Shown here in pieces: positions 1-6,385 of a stretch of 10,544 nt of DNA. The notes beneath the pieces are model-generated. The model did not search any database. It saw only the letters and a list, made by a program, of their open reading frames with translations, and was not told where the DNA came from. The position numbers were made by a program, and so were the translations under genes. How positions within the stretch are numbered: the stretch's first letter is position 1; every line of letters starts with the position of its first letter. Source of the stretch: JABIDZ01 sp964402905 (lineage in GTDB: Archaea; Iainarchaeota; Iainarchaeia; Iainarchaeales; JAAZKV01); the NCBI GenBank assembly GCA_964402905.1, contig CAYODU010000022.1, positions 1-10,544 on the forward strand, given 5' to 3'.

Positions 1-326
1 CAAAAAAATTTATTAGGAAAAATAAAATAGAAATAATTAATGTTGGGATAACTTCCGGGGTAACAGCACTTCTAATGCTTTATTTAAAAGACAATAAAAT
101 AGAAGCGTTTTGTTTACTAGGAAATGCAAAAAATAATGCGGATTATCATGCGGCTGCTGAAATCGTAAAAGCTTTTTGTGCATTTACTGGGATAAGCATT
201 GATATTAAACCTCTTCTTGAAGAAGCAAAAAAAATAGAAAGTGCAATTACAAAGCACCTAAAAACAGTTGAAGAAAATAAAGAACAAGTGACTAATAATT
301 CATCACAAACTCCAATGTACACTTAA
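1..326 (+). CDS. PAC2-family proteasome assembly chaperone, C-terminal part (5' end outside window)
   Basis: The reading frame is open from base 3 to a TAA at 324-326, so the Met at 75 is internal and the true start lies upstream of the window. About 107 residues are visible. The pattern GVTALLMLYLKDNKIEAFCL, then LLGNA, an Ala-rich helix, and DIKPLLEEAKKIE matches the end of the PAC2 fold: a Gly-Ser/Thr-Gly-like turn, a strand ending in a Cys-Leu-Leu-Gly motif, a helix, then the LLEEA helix. Known archaeal members (PbaA/PbaB type) assist 20S proteasome assembly or bind its alpha ring. After the fold comes a hydrophilic tail of about 25 residues ending Met-Tyr-Thr, which fits the hydrophobic-Tyr-X (HbYX) rule for proteasome docking. 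The family call is from pattern recognition and is fairly secure; the docking role is inference. The gene converges on the giant minus-strand gene. Confidence 0.8.
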   Translation, partial: KKFIRKNKIEIINVGITSGVTALLMLYLKDNKIEAFCLLGNAKNNADYHAAAEIVKAFCAFTGISIDIKPLLEEAKKIESAITKHLKTVEENKEQVTNNSSQTPMYT

Positions 327-340
327 TTTATTTTAGATTG

Positions 341-360
341 TTTAAAATAAAAAAGAATTT
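341..360 (-). terminator. T-rich termination tract after the giant surface-protein gene
   Basis: Read on the minus strand, the sequence just beyond the giant gene's stop contains TTCTTTTTTATTTT. Archaeal RNA polymerase often terminates at such oligo-T runs without a strong hairpin. The placement between two convergent genes supports the call, but no stem was found. Confidence 0.35.
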
Positions 361-380
361 GAAAACATATTTTTCTAGAA

Positions 381-411
381 TTAATTTTTATTTTCTCTTC
401 TTCTTTTTAGC
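381..411 (+). terminator. T-rich termination tract after the PAC2-family gene
   Basis: The plus strand here is almost entirely pyrimidine, with several runs of four to five T, starting about 55 nt after the PAC2 stop codon. It overlaps the last codons of the convergent giant gene, whose Lys/Arg tail forces this composition. The tract could terminate PAC2 transcription, or simply reflect the Lys codons. Confidence 0.3.
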
Positions 412-3400
412 TTTACTTTGTTTCGCACTTTTCCTCGTTGCAATAAAAGAAGCCACTAGGAACATTGAGATAAACAAAACTATTCCTGAAAGTGTTTCAG
501 GCATTGAAGGAAGATTAAAACCAGAGCCTTGCTGTGAACCAATATTAAATGTCATTGGATTACCTGCTTTTCCAGTAACGTTACCATTTGGGTCTGTTCC
601 AACATAAGTTCCTTGGTCTTTGAATGATTGATTCAAAGGAATCTGAAGTCCGTTCTCAGGATACCAAAGTCCTGTTTCGGGGTCATACCAAAAAGAACCA
701 TTAGGTCCTTGTGCTGTGCGAAGTGTTTCTGCAGGAGCTCCATTATAACTTAATTTTGGAACACCATTCTCTGCATCGAATGCAAGGGTGTGTGATTTTC
801 CATCAGCTGTTTTGAACATAATATTTCCTTGTCCATCCTGCTGTATTCCACCAACGATTTCTGAATCAGTTAAAACTTTTCCAGTTTCTTTGTCAGTTAC
901 TCTGAAAAAGTCTTTGCATTCTCCATCAACTAATTTTGAGTAGAACTCATATATTTTTCCATCTGTTGTAAATTGTGTGAATGGCCCCAAGTGATTCATT
1001 GAATCATTAAAGTTCTGTACTTTTTGTTGTCCAAGTTCATCATTTGGATAAGCACTTGCTTCTAGTTGTATTGCTGGTTGTTCACAATTAGTTTCTGGAT
1101 CTATCACAGTTGTTGGCTTTGCTTTTAATGCAGAAACATCTTTGTTAGAAAGCACTGATTGTGCATGTTGTCTTAACCAAACAACTAACTTATTTGTTCT
1201 GGTATTAAGAACAATTGTTCCATTTGCAAAAGTCATTCCAATAAATTGTCCACCGTCAATAACTGAGTTTGAATCAACAACAAGTCTTGTATTCCAATAA
1301 CCATCAACAATAAATCTTGATGACATATCCCCTTGTGCTCTTGGGCCGTTTCCTTCTAAATAAATTTTATTATCTCTGGCAAAAATATTTCCATATTGTT
1401 CTGTGCTAATTCCCTGCAAGTCACCAAAAACATAAGTTAATTCATTTCCAGAATAATTTATTCCAACTTGTGCTTTTACTGCACTTTGTATGCATGAAAG
1501 AACTTGTTCTTCAAGAACAAGAATTTCTCCACTAGCACTAAGTTCGAAAACTGTTTCATTTGTTTGGGGAGCACCGATTGTATTTACTTTTACTGGAACT
1601 ACTTGCGCAGGAATTCTATTATCCCCCGGAGTAATTAATCCAACAATATCTGGTTTATTTGAGATAACTGTTTTTCCATTAATTTCTAAATCGCCTTTAT
1701 CATAATCAATTTTTACTTCTTGGTTACCATCTTTTGTAACCATTACTCCGTCTAATTTTAGTCCTGAAGGAAGAGTAGCTTCTTTGTACCAAACATAAAA
1801 CACTTCTTTCCCAGTTATTTTTCCTGAGCTTGGAGCACTAAGTTCGATATTTGCTTGCAATAGATTTGCTTGTTTTGCCTGCCCAGCAAAATCAGTGAAT
1901 TGTGTATTTAATTTGCTAAGCGACTCAGCAACAGGATTATCAGTACTTGAAGCAAGATTTTTTACACTTGAAGCCATGCTAGATAAAGCATCTGTAACTG
2001 TTTCGTTTGAAAGAGTCTCTTTTGATTTTGAATCCTTTTGACTTTCCTCTGGTGGAGCATAGAAGTGAATGTAATAGCCTTCTTTGTCATCAACACAATC
2101 CTGTAATTCTGGAGTAATTAGTATTTGCTGTGCTCCACTTGCAAGCAAACCAAAACCAGGATTAACAACATATAAAAATGATTCACCAAATGCAAGAATT
2201 CCTCCGGAAGCTGTTCCAGCAAATCCTAAATGAAGTTCGCGTAATTTCTGGTCACAAGTAGTGCCATCGTTTTCTGCACTAGCAATATTAACTTCTTCTC
2301 CTTCAATATCACCAGTTTGTCCTTTCATATTAGAGTGGTGAGTATAAGCGATTAGTGTTGTTCCGCCATCTTCCTTTGTTTTTTTATCAGCAGCTTCCAC
2401 AACAAATGCTTGTATGCTTGAAGGAAGATTTCCTACAAAAGTTAAGTAATCATTTTCAATATCAAAGTTTCCTGTACAACCCGAACAATTTTCATTGTGA
2501 GAATAAAATGCAATATCTTTTACTTCGTCACGCATAATTGGTTTTGAACCAAGTCCACCTTCACCAGTAAATTTTTCTATTGTTCCTTTCAATGGAGAAA
2601 TTGTTGTTTCTGCAAATGTTTTAATCAAGTAAGTTGGAAAAAAAGCAATATTATTTATTGCTCTTGCAAATAAATCTCCTTGGTCAGAACCTTCATTTGC
2701 ATAAAAATCAATGTAAGAGTCTCTGAAAATATCATCTGTGCCTTGGTACACATTCATTGTTGTCCATGTATCAGGAATCATGTAAGCAGAGTAAGTTTCA
2801 TTTCCAACTGCTCTTTTTGCATTCCAAAAAGCATATGGTCCTAAAACAACTTTGTAGAATCCTGTTGTGTTAGCTTTCAAAGTGTAATAATTTTTTATCA
2901 ATGATTTTTCATTTGAAAATAAAGCATCTAGTCCACTCAAACTTTTTCTTGCAACAAATACTGGGTCTTGTCTTAGTGCATAATCCAAATCATTTAGATT
3001 TTTTACTGCAGTTCCAGGCCTTCCAAGTATTCTGTCTTGTGTTAATCTTGTTGCAAGTTCTTTTGTTGTTAATTCAGGTATATCATCAGCAGGAATCCAA
3101 TCAGATTTATAGACTTTTATATTTCCACCAAGAGCAGGATTACTTTTAATAACATTTATTGAGGATTGATTCAAAGGTAGAGCACCACTACCTGGAATAT
3201 CAACAGAAAATGTTCCTTCGCCAACTTTAGCTAAATACTTTTCTAAATCAGAAACCCCGACATTTTCAACAAAAGTACTGTTTCCCAATTTGAATAATTT
3301 TAATCCCTCTTGACCAAATTCCAGAGGAACTTCCCCTCTCCCTGTCAACACTCCATTATTGATGTAATCCGCAATAATTCCTTTTGTTACATTAAATGTT

Positions 3401-5004
3401 TCACCAGTTGTTAGTTCTACATATCCTGTGTTTCCACTAAAACCAACTTTTTTTACTGCATATCCTTGGAAACCAAATAATTCAGAGTTTCTCTGTAACC
3501 ACTGTGGAAAATCAAGGAAAATATAATCATCCCAATCCTTCATATTAGCAGCTACATTTCTACCATAATCTATCAGAGCTTGATCTTTTTGTGCTTGAGT
3601 AACGGCAGAAGCAATTACACTCGTATAAGTGCTCTTTGCAGCTTTCATTCCATCTGCACTTGCCCCAGCATATGACTCCAAATCTTGCAAGGCTTCGAAA
3701 AACTTTTCTTTTTGGAATGGGGTTGCTTTCATTAAAGCGGAATCAGCTTTGAGTAAATCATCAACATATCCTGTTGCACCATTTGCAAAAGCGGCTCTAT
3801 CAATGGTAAGTTTTTTGAATAAATCTCCAATGCCCGCTTCTTTTATTGTTGCCTGAAAATGATTTTTTCTTGATTGTCCTAGAAGAGCCGAAGGTAATTC
3901 ATTAAATGTTTTGTCTCGCGCATTGCTAAACCAACTATTTACTTTTGAAACAAATTTTCCATAAGCACTTTTGTTATCTGCTCCTCTTCCAAGCAAACCA
4001 AGTTTTTTTCCGGCAGAATTTAATAGTGTTGGAGCAAATGATGAAACAACTAAATCAGTTGAAAACCATGCATTAAAATATTTATCAAAAGCAGAGTAAG
4101 TACTCACCATGCAAGAATTGTTATTACAGTTAGTAGCATTCTTTGCAATGTAACCTTCTGTTAAAAAAGAATTTTTTATTGTATCCGAAGCATTTATTTT
4201 AACAACTTTTAATTCAAGGCTATTCGCATCAAGAACCTGATTTTGCATAGCCTCATATTCTTGTTGTGTCACACCAAGTGCATTTTGTGTTGTGGTATCT
4301 TTTAGTGATGCCACAGCAGAAGTTAAATCACTTTTAAATCCTACTCCAGAAGTTCTGTAATTCAAACCGTCCCCATTTATTCTACAATTACCTTGTTCGT
4401 CAGTACCATAATCACATCGCCCAACTCTTAGTGTATCATCTAAAACCAAACCTATTCCCCAAGGGCCCAAGGCTTTTACTTTATCCAAGAAAGAATATCT
4501 GTCAGCACTACCTGCTTGTGTAGGCGGAGCAACTTTAACAGCTGTTTTTCCGTCATTATCTTCTCCAACTAATTCCAAACCTTCAAGATTTTTTCCATCG
4601 GCATTAGTATCTTTTCCATCACTAATCGTTTCGCCCTGAAAATTATCGTGTGTCAGATTCATAATTTGTTTTGCTTCTTGTGGGGTTAGAGAAACTACAT
4701 CACAACTAAAACCGGCTCCCGAACTATTGTCGTATGAATTGCTATTTGTTAAATTGTTTTGATTTGTGTTTGTTGTTGTATTATCTACTGTGTTTTCAAT
4801 CGGATTTTGTGTAGTAACTTCATTACCTGTTACCGGATTTGAGTCAAATAAAGTTGGAATAGGAGTAGTGTCTTCAAAAAATATTTGTATTGGACTCTGA
4901 GAAGAATTCTGGGCATTTTCTGCAACAAGAGCAAAGGCAGGATTACTAAATAATAGTGTAATTAGAAGTACTCCCACAAAAACTCCTTTTAGCAAATCAT
5001 CCAT
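388..5004 (-). CDS. Giant exported, membrane-anchored surface protein (1538 aa), family not recognised
   Basis: The chosen start is the ATG at 5004. It places a Sec signal peptide at the N-terminus (MDDLLKG, hydrophobic 8-20, likely cleavage after Ala-Phe-Ala at 23-25) and has GAAGGG 6 nt upstream; the 22 codons before it look untranslated. Residues 28-98 are a Ser/Thr/Asn/Gln-rich linker. DGKDTNADGK (129-138) resembles a calcium-binding loop. Residues about 360-510 look alpha-helical; the last third is Gly/Asp/Thr-rich and looks beta-stranded, with a YDPETGLWYPENG motif at 1440-1452. Twelve cysteines include close pairs at 197/207, 293/298 and 840/843. There are roughly two dozen Asn-X-Ser/Thr sequons. 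A membrane helix at about 1504-1523 is followed by RKSAKQSKAKKKKRK, giving a topology with most of the chain outside the cell and the basic tail inside. I recognise no enzyme or adhesin domain. A surface-layer, stalk or adhesin role is inference. Confidence 0.88.
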   Translation of the reverse strand: MDDLLKGVFVGVLLITLLFSNPAFALVAENAQNSSQSPIQIFFEDTTPIPTLFDSNPVTGNEVTTQNPIENTVDNTTTNTNQNNLTNSNSYDNSSGAGFSCDVVSLTPQEAKQIMNLTHDNFQGETISDGKDTNADGKNLEGLELVGEDNDGKTAVKVAPPTQAGSADRYSFLDKVKALGPWGIGLVLDDTLRVGRCDYGTDEQGNCRINGDGLNYRTSGVGFKSDLTSAVASLKDTTTQNALGVTQQEYEAMQNQVLDANSLELKVVKINASDTIKNSFLTEGYIAKNATNCNNNSCMVSTYSAFDKYFNAWFSTDLVVSSFAPTLLNSAGKKLGLLGRGADNKSAYGKFVSKVNSWFSNARDKTFNELPSALLGQSRKNHFQATIKEAGIGDLFKKLTIDRAAFANGATGYVDDLLKADSALMKATPFQKEKFFEALQDLESYAGASADGMKAAKSTYTSVIASAVTQAQKDQALIDYGRNVAANMKDWDDYIFLDFPQWLQRNSELFGFQGYAVKKVGFSGNTGYVELTTGETFNVTKGIIADYINNGVLTGRGEVPLEFGQEGLKLFKLGNSTFVENVGVSDLEKYLAKVGEGTFSVDIPGSGALPLNQSSINVIKSNPALGGNIKVYKSDWIPADDIPELTTKELATRLTQDRILGRPGTAVKNLNDLDYALRQDPVFVARKSLSGLDALFSNEKSLIKNYYTLKANTTGFYKVVLGPYAFWNAKRAVGNETYSAYMIPDTWTTMNVYQGTDDIFRDSYIDFYANEGSDQGDLFARAINNIAFFPTYLIKTFAETTISPLKGTIEKFTGEGGLGSKPIMRDEVKDIAFYSHNENCSGCTGNFDIENDYLTFVGNLPSSIQAFVVEAADKKTKEDGGTTLIAYTHHSNMKGQTGDIEGEEVNIASAENDGTTCDQKLRELHLGFAGTASGGILAFGESFLYVVNPGFGLLASGAQQILITPELQDCVDDKEGYYIHFYAPPEESQKDSKSKETLSNETVTDALSSMASSVKNLASSTDNPVAESLSKLNTQFTDFAGQAKQANLLQANIELSAPSSGKITGKEVFYVWYKEATLPSGLKLDGVMVTKDGNQEVKIDYDKGDLEINGKTVISNKPDIVGLITPGDNRIPAQVVPVKVNTIGAPQTNETVFELSASGEILVLEEQVLSCIQSAVKAQVGINYSGNELTYVFGDLQGISTEQYGNIFARDNKIYLEGNGPRAQGDMSSRFIVDGYWNTRLVVDSNSVIDGGQFIGMTFANGTIVLNTRTNKLVVWLRQHAQSVLSNKDVSALKAKPTTVIDPETNCEQPAIQLEASAYPNDELGQQKVQNFNDSMNHLGPFTQFTTDGKIYEFYSKLVDGECKDFFRVTDKETGKVLTDSEIVGGIQQDGQGNIMFKTADGKSHTLAFDAENGVPKLSYNGAPAETLRTAQGPNGSFWYDPETGLWYPENGLQIPLNQSFKDQGTYVGTDPNGNVTGKAGNPMTFNIGSQQGSGFNLPSMPETLSGIVLFISMFLVASFIATRKSAKQSKAKKKKRK

Positions 5005-5010
5005 ATTTTT

Positions 5011-5027
5011 CCCTTCAATTCCCCTTT
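5011..5027 (-). promoter_or_regulatory. Purine-rich ribosome-binding region of the giant gene
   Basis: On the minus strand AAAGGGGAATTGAAGGG precedes the ATG at 5004 by 6 nt. It decides the start: it sits at the right distance for this ATG and lies inside the coding frame if the more upstream start at 5070 were used. This is a led message, unlike most minus-strand genes in the window. The match to the anti-Shine-Dalgarno sequence is imperfect. Confidence 0.45.
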
Positions 5028-5073
5028 GATTTTTACTGTTTTCTCTAATAAAAATAATATCCCTATACAATTA

Positions 5074-5115
5074 TTAAATTACTAACATTAAATCACTAAC
5101 ACTAAATTGCTAATT
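5074..5115. repeat. Three imperfect tandem 14-nt repeats at a gene junction
   Basis: On the plus strand the units are TTAAATTACTAACA (5074-5087), TTAAATCACTAACA (5088-5101) and CTAAATTGCTAATT (5102-5115). The first two differ at one position. Units two and three encode the last residues (S-N-L-V-L-V-I) and stop of the membrane protein upstream of the giant gene; unit one lies after the stop. Similar sequence occurs near 9604-9645. Confidence 0.6.
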
Positions 5116-5651
5116 ATTAAGGGCAGTGGTCTTATTCCCCCGTAAAAAATATAAAAGAATAAACCAAGTGCTGCCCAATCAAAAACAAATAAAAATAATA
5201 AAAGGAAAATTGCACTAGAAACCAAAATACCAATAAACTCTTTTGCTATCAAAGGATAATCTTTTTTTTCTTGCATAGATATTACAAGGCTTGAAACAAA
5301 CTCGAAAAACAAAAGCACTAAAGCAAGGATTACTGAAGCAATAACTATTCTCACAGCACTAATCAAAAAAATTGTAATACTTTCAAAAAAATCATAAGTT
5401 ATCTCGGGATCAATTACTTTTGTAAGAGCTCCGCCCAAAAAATCAAAGTAAATGTAAATCAGTACAATTGGCACAAAACAAACAATAAAATTGAAAGCAA
5501 GAGTTGATTTTATCCAGCTAAGAGAATACTTTTCTCTTATTTTTTCTCTTAGAGGGAAAAGCAGTTTAAAGAGAATCAAAGCAATAAAAGCCATCGGAAT
5601 TAAAAGCTTTAAAAAGTCAATTAAACCCCACAAGAGCAAGAATAAATCCAT
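5088..5651 (-). CDS. Multi-pass membrane protein (187 aa), possible partner of the giant surface protein
   Basis: I chose the ATG at 5651 over a TTG two codons upstream (5657) because a TATA box lies 26-27 nt before it, as expected for a leaderless mRNA. The protein is almost entirely hydrophobic, with about five to six membrane segments at roughly 14-33, 50-69, 90-126 (long enough for one or two), 138-157 and 160-182. Short basic loops (LREKIREKYSLSW near 34-46, QEKKDYP near 127-133) would face the cytoplasm. No catalytic motif or known transporter signature is visible. The giant gene follows on the same strand after 83 nt, so co-transcription is possible and a role in exporting, anchoring or processing it is conceivable, but that rests only on position. 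The C-terminal residues are encoded by the tandem 14-nt repeats and may be a neutral extension. Confidence 0.8.
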   Translation of the reverse strand: MDLFLLLWGLIDFLKLLIPMAFIALILFKLLFPLREKIREKYSLSWIKSTLAFNFIVCFVPIVLIYIYFDFLGGALTKVIDPEITYDFFESITIFLISAVRIVIASVILALVLLFFEFVSSLVISMQEKKDYPLIAKEFIGILVSSAIFLLLFLFVFDWAALGLFFYIFYGGIRPLPLIISNLVLVI

Positions 5652-5674
5652 CTGCAAAAATAATGCATTTGTAG

Positions 5675-5680
5675 TATAAA
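5675..5680 (-). promoter_or_regulatory. TATA box for the multi-pass membrane protein (leaderless)
   Basis: TTTATA within GGCTTTTATACTAC on the minus strand is centred about 26-27 nt upstream of the ATG at 5651. Archaeal transcription starts about 25 nt after the TATA centre, so the mRNA would begin at or next to the start codon. Confidence 0.55.
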
Positions 5681-5740
5681 AGCCTTTTTGGAGAAAAAAT
5701 TAATGCGGAAAAATTACTTTTTTTGCGAAGAGTCAGGAAT

Positions 5741-5748
5741 AAATATAA
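5741..5748 (+). promoter_or_regulatory. TATA box for the plus-strand membrane/zinc-finger operon
   Basis: AAATATAA, preceded by the purine-rich CAGGAAT, is centred about 40 nt before the ATG at 5785. Initiation would fall near 5770, giving a short leader of about 15 nt without a clear Shine-Dalgarno. With the opposing TATA box near 5677 it makes 5652-5784 a divergent promoter region. Confidence 0.45.
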
Positions 5749-5784
5749 CTAGAAACTATCTAGGTAATACAATAAAGTGTTTTT

Positions 5785-6384
5785 ATGGAAATATATTTTT
5801 TTGCAGCAGTACTAATTGGGTGCGTCTCGATAGGATACTCTCTAGTTCGACTAGCTTTTCCTGAAAAACAAGATGAAACAAAAGCAAAAAAGATTTTCTT
5901 TGGTTACACACTTGGTTTAATTGTTTTTTTGCCTTCAATGATCGCATATAGTTATTTTAGGATGAGTGGATTTGCCATTACATTTTTGATTATTTATGCA
6001 ATAATATTCTTTGTTTTACTTATTAGAAGGAAAATGTTAAAATTAAAAGATACTGTTCCGCTGGAAAAAAATAAGAAAAAAATAGTTTTGCCAAAAAGAG
6101 TTCTTACAGAAGAAGAAATTCATCCAAAAAAAGATGCTCCCATTGTTAATGAGAAAAATATTAAAGAACAGCTTTTTAAAGAAAAAGAGCCTAATCTAAT
6201 CGAAAGATTAAGAAAGAAAACAACGCAAATAGAGGTAAAAAATAAGAGTGATGAAAAAGAAGAGGCACTCAAAAAACTAAAAGAATTTGCGAAGGATATT
6301 AAGAAAGCCAATAAAAATGATAAAGAAGATGATTCAGAAGTTAATGAAAACGAACTAAACGAAATCGGAGAAGGGTTTGAGTAA
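5785..6384 (+). CDS. Three-helix membrane protein with long charged cytoplasmic tail (199 aa)
   Basis: Three hydrophobic segments are visible at about 3-23, 37-57 and 62-82. They are followed by RRKMLKLK and then a Lys/Glu-rich hydrophilic tail of more than 110 residues, parts of which (about 125-180) could form a coiled coil. By the positive-inside rule the tail is cytoplasmic. The N-terminal pattern (a helix, SLVRLAFPE, a charged turn, then FGYTLGLIVFLP) loosely resembles the start of DUF1616-type archaeal membrane proteins, but this similarity is from memory and weak. The downstream charged zinc-finger gene starts 1 nt after the stop (or overlaps it if a TTG start is used), so the two are almost certainly co-translated and may act together at the inner face of the membrane. 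The function is unknown. Confidence 0.82.
   Translation: MEIYFFAAVLIGCVSIGYSLVRLAFPEKQDETKAKKIFFGYTLGLIVFLPSMIAYSYFRMSGFAITFLIIYAIIFFVLLIRRKMLKLKDTVPLEKNKKKIVLPKRVLTEEEIHPKKDAPIVNEKNIKEQLFKEKEPNLIERLRKKTTQIEVKNKSDEKEEALKKLKEFAKDIKKANKNDKEDDSEVNENELNEIGEGFE
6367..6375 (+). promoter_or_regulatory. Shine-Dalgarno-like GGAGAAGGG for the zinc-finger gene
   Basis: This purine run lies inside the end of the upstream gene. GGAG sits 6 nt before the TTG at 6377 and 15 nt before the ATG at 6386, while AAGGG sits 10 nt before the ATG. It supports translation of an operonic message but does not fully settle which of the two starts is used. Confidence 0.45.
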
Positions 6385-6385
6385 A

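Noticed and set aside
3..77. Start of the PAC2-family protein at the ATG at base 75
   Set aside because: The frame is open to the left edge and the upstream residues (KIEIINVGITSGVTALL) fit the PAC2 fold, so the gene begins before the window.
338..607. Plus-strand open frame of 89 codons starting between the PAC2 gene and the giant gene
   Set aside because: It lies almost wholly antisense to the C-terminus of the giant gene. The apparent membrane segment is the complement of its Lys-rich tail and anchor, and no promoter or ribosome site precedes it.
1490..3856. Several plus-strand open frames of 60-82 codons inside the giant gene
   Set aside because: They are antisense shadows of a continuous 1538-codon gene with a signal peptide and anchor, and have no initiation signals.
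4527..4556. Dockerin or EF-hand domain near the start of the giant protein
   Set aside because: DGKDTNADGK fits part of a calcium-loop pattern, but position 12 is not acidic and no second loop with flanking helices is seen; kept only as a note in the gene entry.
5005..5070. Longer start for the giant protein at 5070
   Set aside because: It would put 22 polar residues before the signal peptide and place the purine-rich ribosome site inside the coding sequence; the ATG at 5004 fits better.
5074..5115. CRISPR array or integration site from the short repeats
   Set aside because: The units are contiguous with no spacers, imperfect and only 14 nt long. No cas genes, integrase or tRNA is in the window.
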